Assembly: GCF_001463705.1 (NCBI RefSeq)
Contig: NZ_BBWH01000031.1
Location: 1-64,000 of the forward strand
Direction: 5' to 3'
DNA from: Aureimonas sp. AU12
GTDB lineage: Bacteria > Pseudomonadota > Alphaproteobacteria > Rhizobiales > Rhizobiaceae
Length of the DNA stretch: 64,000 bases
Shown: positions 1-9,271 of the stretch, one piece after another
Layout: every line of letters begins with the position of its first letter
Numbering within the stretch: the stretch's first letter is position 1
Position numbers and translations under genes: made by a program
The notes under the pieces: generated by a model
Told to the model about the DNA's origin: nothing
What the model saw: only the letters and a program-made list of their open reading frames with translations
Database searches by the model: none

Positions 1-97
1 GGAGATCGACGATCTCGTCGGAAATCCGGTCGCACACCTTGTCAGGGTGGCCTTCGGAAACGCTCTCGGAGGTGAAGTGATAGTCGCTGCGTGCCAT
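1..97 (-). CDS. metK: S-adenosylmethionine synthetase, N-terminal fragment (window edge)
   Basis: Only the first 32 codons lie in the window. The peptide begins [20 protein letters not shown] and continues through [13 protein letters not shown], which is the universally conserved MetK start, including the SEGHPDK motif with its ATP-binding histidine. The enzyme makes S-adenosylmethionine from methionine and ATP in the cytosol. The ATG is at 95-97 on the minus strand and the rest of the gene runs off the left edge. It lies downstream of praR on the same strand, as in other Hyphomicrobiales. The intervening 190 bases show no riboswitch fold that I could recognise. Confidence 0.93.
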   Translation of the reverse strand, partial: MARSDYHFTSESVSEGHPDKVCDRISDEIVDL

Positions 98-255
98 CGC
101 CGTGGTCTCGTCCCGTCCCGCCACTCGGCGTCCGATGAGAGTGATGCCCGGTCCCACCGGTCCGGGCGCGGATCATGCGCGATCGCCCCTACGAGGCGAG
201 CGGGTCCGTTGGGGGTTAGGATGGGATGCCGCACCGCGCAAGAAGAAATTGCAGT

Positions 256-289
256 GCACGGGCCGGCTCCGGGCCTGAAGACCCCGTGC
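256..289 (-). terminator. hairpin just after praR, possible terminator
   Basis: An inverted repeat GCACGGG/CCCGTGC (256-262 and 283-289) with GC-rich pairing inside it begins two bases after the praR stop. On the minus strand it is followed by a T-rich stretch that is not a clean U run. It could terminate or attenuate transcription between praR and metK. The assignment is tentative. Confidence 0.35.
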
Positions 290-290
290 C

Positions 291-737
291 TCAGGCCTCC
301 TTGTCGACCGGGGCGTCCTTCAGGCCCTCGATTTCGGCATCGGCGAGGGAGCGTACGAGATCGACGATGCGCCGGCGCACCTTGGGGTCCTGGATCCGCG
401 TGAAAGCCCGATTGAGCTGGACGCTCTCGGCCGACGACATGAAATCCGTGACGTATTCGCTGGACGGCTCGTTGAAGCCCCCAGCCGTCCCCGGCGTCGC
501 CTCGGAAATGCCCTCGAAGAAGAACGACACGGGCACGCCCATGACCTCGCAGATCTTCTGCAGACGGCTGGCGCCGATCCGGTTCGTGCCCTTTTCGTAC
601 TTCTGGATCTGCTGGAAGGTGATGCCGAGATGCTCGCCAAGCTTTTCCTGGCTCATGCTGATCATGGTGCGGCGAAGACGGACCCTCGCCCCGACATGGA
701 TGTCGACGGGGTTCGGCTTCTTCTTGTTGTCGACCAT
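291..737 (-). CDS. praR: XRE-family transcriptional regulator, PraR/PhrR type
   Basis: This 148-residue protein has one Cro/C1-type helix-turn-helix at about residues 15-70 (RLRRTMISMSQEKLGEHLG, then ITFQQIQKYEKGTNRIGASR). An acidic tail ends in a conserved RRRIVDLVRSLADAE helix. Length, motif and position between lnt and metK match the PraR/PhrR regulators of rhizobia, which in those species control quorum sensing, biofilm formation and stress genes. The function here is inferred from family and synteny. The ATG at 735-737 is preceded by a weak purine-rich stretch. Confidence 0.8.
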   Translation of the reverse strand: MVDNKKKPNPVDIHVGARVRLRRTMISMSQEKLGEHLGITFQQIQKYEKGTNRIGASRLQKICEVMGVPVSFFFEGISEATPGTAGGFNEPSSEYVTDFMSSAESVQLNRAFTRIQDPKVRRRIVDLVRSLADAEIEGLKDAPVDKEA

Positions 738-888
738 TCGCTGCGTCCCGCCGCCCCGTCCCGGATCTGCGACACCCCTCGCGGCGGTGCCTCGATCGCG
801 AACACCATGCGAGCCTGCCCAAGGGCCGCACGCATGTCATCCTAATTCATTCAGACAAGTCGGTAGGCGGGCCCTTGAGGGACGTCAA

Positions 889-2589
889 TCAATCTCTGCG
901 CGAAAAGGATGCAGCAGCCGCACCCGAGGCGAGGATCGAAGCCAGAAGGAGGATGGCGAAGGGCAGGTTGCGGTATTGCGAGAAGAGGGTCGGAGCACCC
1001 GCCAGCGGCAGCGCGGCCTCGACGGTCCCGGTCTCGCCGAGGCGAAGGCCCGCCACCGGACGCCCCGCGCTGTCGGTCACGGCGGAGATGCCGGTGTTGG
1101 CCGCACGCACCAGCGGTAGGCCGAATGCGACGGCCGTGAGTTCGGCCTGCCGCAGGTGCTGATAGGGCCCCGGCGTCATCCCGTACCAGGCGTCGTTCGT
1201 GACGTTGAGGATGAATTCGGGGCGCTCATCGGCGGGCACGTCGATCTCGTCCTGGAAGATGATCTCGTAGCAGATCAGCGGCAGGAAGCGCGGGCCGCCC
1301 TCCCCGGCGCGCAAGGGCCGGCGCACGGCGCCGGGCGAGAAACCGCCGGGCAGTTCGGTCAACTGGGTGATCCCCCAGCTTTCGAGAAGCGGCTGGAACG
1401 GCAGATACTCGCCGAAGGGCACGAGATGCAGCTTGTCGCCGGCGGCCTCGACCGCCCCGTCCTCGCCGATCACGTAAAGCGAATTGTAGAAGCGCGGCTC
1501 GCCGCCGGAGGCCTCGACGCGCATGGCGCCGGCCAGCAGCGTGTCGTTCGGCGCCAGCGTCTCGGCCAGCCGGGCCACCGCATCCGGGCGCTCCGTCAGG
1601 ACGAAGGGGAAGGCGGATTCGGGCCAGACCACGAGGCGGCGTACGATCGGCTCCGGAGCGGGAACGGCATCCGGGGTCGCGGCCGGCTCCCCGGCCTCGG
1701 CCGCGTCGGGCGACACGTCGTCCTGCGGCACCACCTTGGGCGCGAACGTGCCGGACGGCGGGGCGCTGAGCGTCAGTAGGCGCGAGAAGATGCGCTCGGA
1801 TTCCGCCTCGTCCCACTTCTGCGACTGAAGGATATTGGGCTGCACGATGCTGAGGGCGATGCCCTGAACGCTGCCCTGCGGCGCGACCGCCAGACGCCAT
1901 GCCCCGTAGCCGACATGGGCGCATGCCAGCACGACGCCGAGCGCGAGGACGCCGGCGCGTCCGCGCCGGGCGCCGGCGACGATCGCCGGCAGCGCAAAGA
2001 CGAAGACGGCGCCCAGCGTCAGCCCGTGCAGGCCGACCGCGGCGAGCGAGCCCATGAGAAGCGGCACGAGCGCCACCATCGCGCCGATCTCGTTCCAGGA
2101 AAAGCCGGTGAAGAGGATGCCGCGCAGCCATTCGAAACCGGCGAAAGAGGCGGCAAGCGCCAGAATGCGCAGCGGGCCGTCGCTCCAGAGAAGGCGCGCG
2201 GCACTGGCTGCGAGGCCATGATAGACGGCGAGGATGGCCGGCAGGGCGAGGACGGCAAGCGGCAGGGCCCAGAGAAAGGCGTCGCCATCGACGAGCAACG
2301 CCGCGCCCAGCCACCAGAGGCCGCCGATGAAGTAGCCGAAGCCGAAGCACCAGCCGACCCGGAAGGCCGGTGCAAGGCGGCGGATCCAGCCATGTCCGGG
2401 ATCGCCGCTCGCCCCGTCGATCAGCCAGACGAGGAGCGGAAACGAGACGAAGCCGACGGCTGGCAGGTTGTACGGCGCGAGCGCGAAGGTCGCGAGGAGG
2501 CCGGCTCCGAAGGCGACGAGCGCGCGGCGCCAGCCCGCCAGAAGCATGATCCGTCCGGCCAGCCGCTCCAGTCCCATCGCTCGATCCAT
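889..2589 (-). CDS. lnt: apolipoprotein N-acyltransferase
   Basis: The protein (about 566 residues) transfers a third acyl chain to the N-terminal cysteine of lipoproteins in the inner membrane. Six or so hydrophobic segments fill residues 10-240, followed by a nitrilase-type domain. The catalytic triad is visible as Glu in WPESAFPF (about 324), Lys in DKLHLVPFGEY (about 386) and Cys in LICYEIIF (about 440). An Ala/Pro-rich insert of roughly 35 residues (about 277-313) precedes the catalytic Glu and is longer than I expect for the family. The ATG at 2587-2589 follows GGAGG with very short spacing; GTG at 2619 and ATG at 2577 are alternatives. It lies downstream of corC on the same strand, and lspA, the preceding step of lipoprotein maturation, is elsewhere in the window. 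Confidence 0.93.
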   Translation of the reverse strand: MDRAMGLERLAGRIMLLAGWRRALVAFGAGLLATFALAPYNLPAVGFVSFPLLVWLIDGASGDPGHGWIRRLAPAFRVGWCFGFGYFIGGLWWLGAALLVDGDAFLWALPLAVLALPAILAVYHGLAASAARLLWSDGPLRILALAASFAGFEWLRGILFTGFSWNEIGAMVALVPLLMGSLAAVGLHGLTLGAVFVFALPAIVAGARRGRAGVLALGVVLACAHVGYGAWRLAVAPQGSVQGIALSIVQPNILQSQKWDEAESERIFSRLLTLSAPPSGTFAPKVVPQDDVSPDAAEAGEPAATPDAVPAPEPIVRRLVVWPESAFPFVLTERPDAVARLAETLAPNDTLLAGAMRVEASGGEPRFYNSLYVIGEDGAVEAAGDKLHLVPFGEYLPFQPLLESWGITQLTELPGGFSPGAVRRPLRAGEGGPRFLPLICYEIIFQDEIDVPADERPEFILNVTNDAWYGMTPGPYQHLRQAELTAVAFGLPLVRAANTGISAVTDSAGRPVAGLRLGETGTVEAALPLAGAPTLFSQYRNLPFAILLLASILASGAAAASFSRRD

Positions 2590-2725
2590 CGCCTCCGTGC
2601 CGCGCTCCGCGCCGGGCACGGGCGCGCTCGCGCCCTGCCCGCGGGATCATCGGCCTGTTTAAGATCGCGAGCTTTCGCGAGGCCGGATCCCCCGGCAATC
2701 CGTCACCGAGAACGAAGTGCCGCCC

Positions 2726-3748
2726 TCAGCCCGGAAGCCGGCTCGCCGAGCCCTCGGGAAAGCGCACGATGCGCAGGCGTTTGACGCGGCGCGGATCGGC
2801 GTCGAGCACCTCGATCTCGAAGCCCGGCACGGCTTCGACCACCTCGCCCGTCTCGGGCACGCGGCCGAGCGCGTTGACCACGAGACCGCCGATCGTATCG
2901 GCCTCCTCCTCATGGATGCGCACGTCGAAATCCGCGCCGACGACCTCCTGCACCTCGTCGAGATCGGCTCTCGCATCGGCGTAGTAGACACCGTCTCCGG
3001 CCGAGGTGACGAGGATCTCCTCGTCGTCGTGCTCGTCCTCGATGTCGCCGACCACCATTTCGAGAATGTCCTCGAGCGAGACGAGGCCGTCGGTGCCGCC
3101 ATACTCGTCGATGACCAGCGCCATCTGGATATGGGTCGACTGCATGCGGGCCATCAGTTCGGCCGCGTGCATGGAGGGCGGCACGAAGAGGGTCTGGCGC
3201 AGCAGGCCGAGATCGGAAATCGTGTGGGTGAGATCGACGCGGCCGAGATCCAGCCCGGAGCGCACCGGCGCCTCCTCGCGCCCGTCCTCGTGGCCGAAGC
3301 AGAGGGCGGCGCGGGTGATGTGGCCCACCATGTCGCGGATGTGGACCATGCCGAGGAGATCGTCGAGCCCTTCGCCGTAGACCGGCATGCGGGAGTGACC
3401 GCTCTCCTCGAAACGCTCCATCAGCTCGGCGAGCGTCGCGGTGATCGAAATCGCCTCGATCTCGGTGCGCGGCACCATCACATCCTCGACGCGCACGTCG
3501 TGCAATTCGAGGATGTTGGTCAGCATCAGCCGCTCGTTGGCGGTGAAGCCGGTGCCCTCGCCGTCGAGCGCCTCGACGAACTCCTCGCGAAGCGAGGTCG
3601 GCACCCGCGGCTTCAGGAAGGCGACGAGGGACTCGAAGAAGCCGGGCTCCTCCGCCGTCGCGCGCCGACGACTTCGGGCATCCGCCGTGGTTTCGGAGGC
3701 GCCGCGCTCACCGAGCCCCGCCTCGTCGCCATTGCCGTTCATGCTCAT
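2726..3748 (-). CDS. corC: CorC/HlyC-type CBS-domain protein
   Basis: The 340-residue cytosolic protein has two CBS repeats (about residues 88-210, starting VEDVMVPRTEIEAI and including the TDGLVSLEDILEMVVGDI segment) and a C-terminal CorC_HlyC transporter-associated domain ending RVKRLRIVRFPE. It belongs to the small, membrane-free CorC class linked to magnesium/cobalt efflux in Enterobacteria; in alphaproteobacteria it is often annotated as a haemolysin-family protein without proof. Its ATG overlaps the ybeY stop by four bases (ATGA), which points to coupled translation with ybeY and phoH upstream. Confidence 0.88.
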   Translation of the reverse strand: MSMNGNGDEAGLGERGASETTADARSRRRATAEEPGFFESLVAFLKPRVPTSLREEFVEALDGEGTGFTANERLMLTNILELHDVRVEDVMVPRTEIEAISITATLAELMERFEESGHSRMPVYGEGLDDLLGMVHIRDMVGHITRAALCFGHEDGREEAPVRSGLDLGRVDLTHTISDLGLLRQTLFVPPSMHAAELMARMQSTHIQMALVIDEYGGTDGLVSLEDILEMVVGDIEDEHDDEEILVTSAGDGVYYADARADLDEVQEVVGADFDVRIHEEEADTIGGLVVNALGRVPETGEVVEAVPGFEIEVLDADPRRVKRLRIVRFPEGSASRLPG

Positions 3749-4335
3749 CGCGTCACCTGTTGCCGGTTGGGTTCTGAAAGGTCGTCGTCGTCATCGTCGT
3801 CTTCGTCGTCCGCATAGGGGTCGTCGATGCCGAGGCCTGCGAGGATCTCGATTTCGAGTGCCTCCATGGCGTCGGCCTCTTCGTCGCTCTCGTGGTCGTA
3901 ACCCAGAAGATGCAGCGTGCCATGAACGAGGAGATGACGGAAATGGTCGGCCGGGGCTTTGCCCTCGTCGCCGGCCTCGCGGGCGCAGGTCTCGCGCGCC
4001 AGGATGAGATCGCCGAGAAGCGGCCCCGGCCGGTCGCCCGGCCGCAGCGCCATCATCGGAAAGGACAGGATGTTCGTCGGCTTGTCCTTGCCGCGCCATT
4101 CGCGGTTGAGGACCTGGACGCCCGCATCGTCGGCAAGCGTCACCGAGACCTCGCTCGCGAGGCCAACGCCGAACCCGAGCCGGACGAGCACGCAGGAGAT
4201 CGCCTCGTGCACCAGCGGCGCGGGGTCGCTGCCGAGAAGCTGTGCCCAGCCCTCGTCCTCGACGCCGAGGAGGATGTCGAGGCCGGACGCGGCCTCGGCT
4301 GCCCTGCCCTCGAGACTAGATCGCCCGTCGCTCAT
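3745..4335 (-). CDS. ybeY: endoribonuclease YbeY (rRNA maturation factor)
   Basis: YbeY is a zinc endoribonuclease acting in 16S rRNA 3' maturation and ribosome quality control. The signature HGTLHLLGYDH (H-x3-H-x5-H) is intact near residue 136-146. The upstream RxxNRxWRxKDKPTNILSFP region is also present. At 196 residues it is longer than usual because the C-terminus carries an acidic tail with nine near-consecutive aspartates. The tail is encoded by a GTC/ATC trinucleotide run at about 3780-3812. The gene sits between phoH and corC, with a four-base overlap into corC. Confidence 0.93.
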   Translation of the reverse strand: MSDGRSSLEGRAAEAASGLDILLGVEDEGWAQLLGSDPAPLVHEAISCVLVRLGFGVGLASEVSVTLADDAGVQVLNREWRGKDKPTNILSFPMMALRPGDRPGPLLGDLILARETCAREAGDEGKAPADHFRHLLVHGTLHLLGYDHESDEEADAMEALEIEILAGLGIDDPYADDEDDDDDDDLSEPNRQQVTR

Positions 4336-4360
4336 CGCTTCGGGGCTCGCCGGTTCGCGC

Positions 4361-5404
4361 TCATGGCCGGCGGCTCACCGGCTTGGCGCGCTGATCGGTG
4401 GCGTCGGACTCGTAGGCCTCGACGATCGACTGCACGAGGCGGTGGCGCACCACGTCCTTGGCTTCGAAGCGCACCGAGACGATGCTGGAGACGCCTTCGA
4501 GCACGCGCAGCGCCTCGACGAGGCCGGACGTGTGGCCCGGCGGCAGATCGATCTGCGAGGGGTCGCCCGTCACCACCATGCGGGCGTTCTCGCCCAGGCG
4601 CGTCAGGAACATCTTCATCTGCATCGTCGTGGTGTTCTGCGCCTCGTCGAGAATGACGGCGGCGTTGGTCAGCGTGCGCCCGCGCATGAAGGCGAGCGGC
4701 GCGATCTCGATGGCGCCGGCGGCGATGGCCCGCTCCACCTTCTCGGCCGGCATCATGTCGTAGAGCGCGTCGTAGAGCGGGCGCAGATAGGGATCGACCT
4801 TATCCTTCATGTCGCCGGGCAGGAAGCCGAGCCGCTCGCCCGCCTCGACGGCGGGACGCGACAGGATAATGCGCTCGACCTGGCCGCGCTCGAGAAGCTG
4901 CGCGGCGTGGGCGACGGCGAGATAGGTCTTGCCGGTGCCGGCCGGGCCAACGCCGAAGACGAGCTCGGCGCGCTCCATGGCGCGCATATAGGCGTCCTGC
5001 GTCGGCGTGCGCGCATGGATCGTCTTCTTGCGCGTGGAGATGTGGGCGAGCGACATGCGCCCCTTCTTCTCCAGCGTCGGCAGCACGAGCTGATCGTCCT
5101 GCGCCACGGCCATGCGGATCGCGCCCTCGACGTCGGAGCGCTGAATCTCGTGACCGCCCTGCAGGCGCTCGTAGAGGATGTCGAGCGTGCGCCGCGCCTG
5201 TTCGGAGGCCGTCGGGTCGCCCCGCAATTCGACATTGTTGCCGCGCGCCCGCGCGTCGACATGCAGCTTCTGCTCGATGAGCGCGAGATGCTCGTCGAAC
5301 TGGCCGAACAGCGCACCGGCGAGCCGGTTGTCGTCGAAAGTCAGCACGATATGGGCCATGTCGGAGGCGCCGGAGGCTGGAGACATGCCGCGCACTGCCT
5401 TCAT
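4361..5404 (-). CDS. phoH: PhoH-family ATPase (YbeZ type)
   Basis: The 347-residue protein has an N-terminal KH-like segment (residues 16-90) and a PhoH P-loop ATPase domain. Walker A is GPAGTGKT at about 153-160 and Walker B is [10 protein letters not shown]. The family partners with YbeY in RNA metabolism, and the two genes are 25 bases apart here. The ATG at 5402-5404 overlaps the miaB stop (ATGA), so miaB, phoH, ybeY and corC look like one translationally coupled unit. Its biochemical substrate is not established by the sequence. Confidence 0.93.
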   Translation of the reverse strand: MKAVRGMSPASGASDMAHIVLTFDDNRLAGALFGQFDEHLALIEQKLHVDARARGNNVELRGDPTASEQARRTLDILYERLQGGHEIQRSDVEGAIRMAVAQDDQLVLPTLEKKGRMSLAHISTRKKTIHARTPTQDAYMRAMERAELVFGVGPAGTGKTYLAVAHAAQLLERGQVERIILSRPAVEAGERLGFLPGDMKDKVDPYLRPLYDALYDMMPAEKVERAIAAGAIEIAPLAFMRGRTLTNAAVILDEAQNTTTMQMKMFLTRLGENARMVVTGDPSQIDLPPGHTSGLVEALRVLEGVSSIVSVRFEAKDVVRHRLVQSIVEAYESDATDQRAKPVSRRP

Positions 5405-6846
5405 GCGATCTTCCTTGCAAGGGTCGCCGTCTCGAAGCGCACGGCGCGCGAACGGGGCGGGAGATTGTCTGACGGCTCGGCGCCGACGGCCATGAGAGAA
5501 TTGGGGCGCGTGTCGCCGATTCGCACCGTGACGATATCGCCCACCCGTCCGGCCGATGCCGGAATCACCACCGGCAGGAGGTAGGGCGAGCGGCCGATCA
5601 TCTGGTTGGCGTGACGGCCGGGCTTCTCGATGAGGACGTCGCTGTCCTGCCCGACGAAGCCCGACTGGAAGGCGACCTGTTGCTCGCGGATCAGAGCCTG
5701 CAGGCGCTCCAGCCGCTCGGTCTTCACCGCCTCCGCCACGTGCCCGTCCATCGAGGCGCCGGGCGTGCCGGGACGGGGCGAATATTTGAACGTGTAGGCG
5801 GCGGCGTAGCCGACCTCGCGCACGAGACGAAGCGTCGCCTCGAAATCGGCATCGCTCTCGCCGGGAAAGCCGACGATGAAGTCGCCCGACAGGGCGATGT
5901 CGGGCCGGGCCTGCCGGATGCGCGCGACGAGGCGGTGATAATCGGAGGCCTTATGGCGCCGGTTCATCGCCTTGAGGATCGCGTCCGAGCCCGACTGAAC
6001 GGGCAGGTGCAGGTAGGGCATGAGCGCGCGAAGGTCGCGATGCGCCTCGATGAGGTCGTCGCCCATGTCGCGCGGATGCGAGGTGGTGTAGCGCAGCCGG
6101 GCAAGGCCTGGAATTTCGGCGAGATCGCGCAAGAGCGAGCCGAGGCCGTGGCGCCGGCCTGCGTCGTCCGTGTGCTCCCAGGCGTTGACGTTCTGCCCGA
6201 GCAGCGTCACCTCGCGAACACCGGCAGCGGCCAGACGCCGCGCCTCGTCGAGGATCGCCGCGCGCGGCCGAGAGACCTCGGCGCCGCGTGTGTAGGGCAC
6301 GACGCAGAAGGTGCAGAACTTGTCGCAGCCCTCCTGCACGGTGAGGAAGGCGGTGACGCCGCGGGCGCGGATCTGGCGCTCGTTCGGGTTCGGCAGGTGC
6401 TCGAACTTGTCCTCCACCGCGTAATCGGTCTCGACCACACGCTCGCCCCTCGCCGCGCGCTTCAGGGCGTCGGGCAGGCGGTGATAGGTCTGCGGGCCGA
6501 TCACGAGATCGACGACGGGCGCGCGGGCGATGATCTCGGCGCCTTCCGCCTGCGCCACGCAGCCGGTGACACCGACCTGCATCGTGCGGCCCTTGGCGGC
6601 GTTCTCGGCCTTGAGCACGCGGATGCGGCCGAGCTCGGAATAGATCTTCTCGGCGGCCTTCTCGCGGATGTGGCAGGTGTTGAGGAGCACGAGGTCGGCG
6701 TCCTCGATCACGTCGGTCTCGCGGTAGCCGTCCCCCCGAAGCGCGTCGCTCATGCGCTGCGAATCGTAGACGTTCATCTGGCAGCCGTAGGTCTTGATGA
6801 AGACCTTGCGCTCCGCCGTGCCGTTGTCGTCCAAAGTCTCGCTCAT
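5401..6846 (-). CDS. miaB: tRNA-2-methylthio-N6-dimethylallyladenosine synthase
   Basis: This 481-residue radical-SAM methylthiotransferase converts i6A37 to ms2i6A37 in tRNAs reading UNN codons. The N-terminal MTTase domain has three cluster-binding cysteines ([30 protein letters not shown]). The radical-SAM motif CDKFCTFC follows in the centre, and a TRAM-like domain closes the C-terminus. The reading frame extends upstream to 7047, but homology begins at the ATG 6844-6846 (MSETLDDN), so that start is chosen. About 230 non-coding bases separate it from plsC. Confidence 0.95.
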   Translation of the reverse strand: MSETLDDNGTAERKVFIKTYGCQMNVYDSQRMSDALRGDGYRETDVIEDADLVLLNTCHIREKAAEKIYSELGRIRVLKAENAAKGRTMQVGVTGCVAQAEGAEIIARAPVVDLVIGPQTYHRLPDALKRAARGERVVETDYAVEDKFEHLPNPNERQIRARGVTAFLTVQEGCDKFCTFCVVPYTRGAEVSRPRAAILDEARRLAAAGVREVTLLGQNVNAWEHTDDAGRRHGLGSLLRDLAEIPGLARLRYTTSHPRDMGDDLIEAHRDLRALMPYLHLPVQSGSDAILKAMNRRHKASDYHRLVARIRQARPDIALSGDFIVGFPGESDADFEATLRLVREVGYAAAYTFKYSPRPGTPGASMDGHVAEAVKTERLERLQALIREQQVAFQSGFVGQDSDVLIEKPGRHANQMIGRSPYLLPVVIPASAGRVGDIVTVRIGDTRPNSLMAVGAEPSDNLPPRSRAVRFETATLARKIA

Positions 6847-7075
6847 GCATCCTTCGCGGGTGCCCGCCGGGCGGCTGTCGTCCGGCGCGGGGCGCATCGA
6901 CCGGGGCGACCCGGATCTCGTTCCATGAGGCCAAAGGGCACCCGGCGATCGGGTCCGCCAGCGCCTGCCTCGTCCTTCTATATCGACCCGGCACGCGGGC
7001 GACGCAAGCGACGTTTTGGCGAAGGCCCCGCCGCCCCGGCCCGCCAAGGGCGCGCAGGGCTCGAGAAACCGCCGC

Positions 7076-7879
7076 TCAGAGCGGGTGGCGAAGGCTGTGG
7101 CCGAGCATCGCGGCGCAGGCCGCCTCGCAGCGGCGCGCCACCGCCTTGCGGTCGCTCGACGCCTCGAAGCGGATGGGCTCGCCGAAGGCGATCTCGACGT
7201 CGACCGCGCCCTCGCGCAGGAAGCTCTTAAGATGCGGCATCAGCGTCACGTCGCCCGGCCAGGCGGCGAGCGGGCGGCCATAGCAGCCCATCGGCATGCC
7301 GTTGACGCGGGTATAGGCGATCGACACCGGCTGCACGAACACGGCCTCGACGCCCGAGCGCTTCAGCGAGGCCTGCGCCGCGCCGAAGAGCGCCGTCTTG
7401 AACGGCAGGACGCGGTTGCCGTCGGAGGTCGTGCCCTCGGCGAAGAGCACCATCGCATCGCCCGCCGCCAGACGCTCGCCGATCTCGTCGGCCTGCGCGG
7501 CCGTGCGCCCACGCGCCTCGCGCTCGACGAAGACGGTGCGCTGCAGGCGCGCCAGCAGGCCGAAGCCCGGCCAGTCGCGCACGTCGGACTTGGCGATGAA
7601 CGAGAGCGGCATCACCGAGCCCAGCGCCACGATGTCGGCCCAGGACTGGTGGTTGGCGGCCAGCAGCAGCGGGCGCCCCGCCGCCGGGCTGCCGCGCAGC
7701 GTCACGCGCAGGCCCACGGCCCGCAGCGCGATCCGGTGCCAGAGATGCGGCAGGCGCCGGGCGAGCGGCCAGTCGCGGCGCATCGACAGCGCCTGAAGCG
7801 GCCAGAGCACGAGCGTCATCATGACGAGCACGAGAGCGGCCCAGCCGATGCGCCCCATCGCCACCACGTCACGCCCCAT
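7076..7879 (-). CDS. plsC: 1-acyl-sn-glycerol-3-phosphate acyltransferase (PlsC/OlsA family)
   Basis: The protein acylates lysophosphatidate, or lyso-ornithine lipid in the OlsA subgroup, at the inner membrane. The HX4D motif is NHQSWAD, and the FAEGTTSDG substrate-binding motif follows. There is one N-terminal hydrophobic segment ([16 protein letters not shown]). The ATG at 7877-7879 gives 267 residues and no overlap with rimI; a TTG at 7930 would add 17 residues and overlap rimI by 14 bases. Because olsB is present at about 24.1-25.1 kb, an ornithine-lipid role is possible. The gene order rimI-plsC-miaB is syntenic with rhizobia except that no fur/mur gene lies between rimI and plsC. Confidence 0.87.
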   Translation of the reverse strand: MGRDVVAMGRIGWAALVLVMMTLVLWPLQALSMRRDWPLARRLPHLWHRIALRAVGLRVTLRGSPAAGRPLLLAANHQSWADIVALGSVMPLSFIAKSDVRDWPGFGLLARLQRTVFVEREARGRTAAQADEIGERLAAGDAMVLFAEGTTSDGNRVLPFKTALFGAAQASLKRSGVEAVFVQPVSIAYTRVNGMPMGCYGRPLAAWPGDVTLMPHLKSFLREGAVDVEIAFGEPIRFEASSDRKAVARRCEAACAAMLGHSLRHPL

Positions 7880-7916
7880 GGGTGGAACGGAACCAGAGTT
7901 CGGGGTGGCCGGCGTC

Positions 7917-8441
7917 TCAGTCGGCGCCAAGGGTGCGCTTCAGGATGAGAGCGCTGGTGCGGCTGCCGTCGCGCGCGGCGTAATAGGCGGGTCTGCGACC
8001 GACCTCCTCAAAGCGCAGGCGGCGGTAGAGGGCGAGCGCCGGCGCGTTCGTCTCCTCGACCTCGAGGAAGAGCGAGGCGGCACGCTCGGCGTGGAGATAT
8101 TGCAGCACGTTGTCCATCAGCAGCCGGCCGATGCCCTTGCCGCGGGCCGTGCGGTCCACGACGATCGTCAGGATCTCGGCCTCGTCGACGGTGAGGCGTG
8201 CCAGCACCGCGCCGATGGGTTTTGCCTGCCCCTCGCGCCGCACGGCGAAGCCGAACGTGCCGCCCTGCGCCATCAGCGAGGCGAACTCGTCGCCCGACCA
8301 GGACTGCGCGAAGGCGTCGCTATGGAGCTCGGCGGCGTCGTCGAGATCGTCGATGCCGAGCGGCATCACCGTGAAGCCCGCCGGCGTCATCAGCCCGTCC
8401 CAGAAGGACAGCGTCCAGGCCAAAGGCAGATACCAGTACAT
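7917..8441 (-). CDS. rimI: ribosomal-protein-alanine N-acetyltransferase (GNAT)
   Basis: RimI acetylates the N-terminal alanine of ribosomal protein S18. The 174-residue protein has the GNAT fold with the acetyl-CoA loop RTARGKGIGRLLM and the following FLEVEETNAPALALYRRLGFEEVG-like segment (here LRFEEVGRR). The ATG at 8439-8441 is chosen because a GGGGGAGG Shine-Dalgarno lies nine or so bases upstream; the frame is open to 8495 and another ATG exists at 8390. It lies directly downstream of tsaB, its usual partner gene. Confidence 0.9.
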   Translation of the reverse strand: MYWYLPLAWTLSFWDGLMTPAGFTVMPLGIDDLDDAAELHSDAFAQSWSGDEFASLMAQGGTFGFAVRREGQAKPIGAVLARLTVDEAEILTIVVDRTARGKGIGRLLMDNVLQYLHAERAASLFLEVEETNAPALALYRRLRFEEVGRRPAYYAARDGSRTSALILKRTLGAD

Positions 8442-8538
8442 GTCTTCCACCTCCCCCGAGGACGGACCGGCTCGACGAGCCGGCACGGGTGACACTATCG
8501 CGCCCGTTCCTTAACCGGCGATGTCGGCGGGCGAAACC

Positions 8539-9261
8539 TCAGACCGGGCCGGCAGACGCCACCACGGCGCGAAGGCCGGCGGGAACTTGGTGCTTCGCGT
8601 CGGCACCGCGCAGGTAAAGCGGCAGCGGCAGCGCACCGGGTTCGCGCAGGCGCCCGATCCGTGCGATGGCCTCAATCGGGGCCGAGGTCTCGCCGTCATC
8701 CGCCATGATGAGGCTGCCGGGCAGAACGTTTGCCGCGATCACCGCGCCGGTGCCGACCACGCCGAGCCCGGCCGGATCGATCCCGAACGCGGCGCAGAAT
8801 TCCGGGAGGCGATCGGGCTTCATCGCTTCGGGCGGTGCCAGTTCCCGGCCGTCCGAGGCGAAGAGTGCGGCATAGACCTCGCCGCGCCGCGCATCATGGA
8901 CGGCCAGCACGGGCCGGCCGTCGCCGCGATGCGGCTCGGCCTGCGCCTCCAGCGTGGTGACGCCGACGCTGGGAATGCCCAGCGAGATCTCGAGACCGCG
9001 CGCCGTCGCCACCGCGACGCGAATGCCGGTGAACGAGCCCGGCCCGATGCCGATCGCCAGCTTGGTCAGATCGGACCACGTCGCCTCGGCCGATCGCAGC
9101 ACCGTCGCGATCACGTCCATCAGCAGTTCGGCATGGCCCTTGCCGATCAGCGGATCGGCCTTGGCGAGAAGCGCGCCGGTCGCCATGTCGAGGACTGCCG
9201 CAGAGCAGCGCTCGTTCGACGTGTCGATCGCCAGCAGCAGACCGCCCGGGTCCGTCACCAT
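8539..9261 (-). CDS. tsaB: tRNA threonylcarbamoyladenosine biosynthesis protein TsaB
   Basis: TsaB is the non-catalytic scaffold that pairs with TsaD for t6A37 formation in ANN-decoding tRNAs. The 240-residue protein has the ASKHA-type start LLLAIDTSNERCSAAV and the hallmark IGIGPGSFTGIRVAVATARGL split by a short linker (about residues 68-90). It starts ten bases after the nfuA stop and is followed by rimI. The TsaE ATPase of the same pathway is encoded at 50.4 kb as part of a fusion. Confidence 0.93.
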   Translation of the reverse strand: MVTDPGGLLLAIDTSNERCSAAVLDMATGALLAKADPLIGKGHAELLMDVIATVLRSAEATWSDLTKLAIGIGPGSFTGIRVAVATARGLEISLGIPSVGVTTLEAQAEPHRGDGRPVLAVHDARRGEVYAALFASDGRELAPPEAMKPDRLPEFCAAFGIDPAGLGVVGTGAVIAANVLPGSLIMADDGETSAPIEAIARIGRLREPGALPLPLYLRGADAKHQVPAGLRAVVASAGPV

Positions 9262-9271
9262 CGAGCCGGGC

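Noticed and set aside
98-290. SAM riboswitch upstream of metK
   Set aside because: No SAM-II or SAM/SAH-like pseudoknot arrangement could be traced in the leader. A covariance search would be needed, so nothing is claimed.
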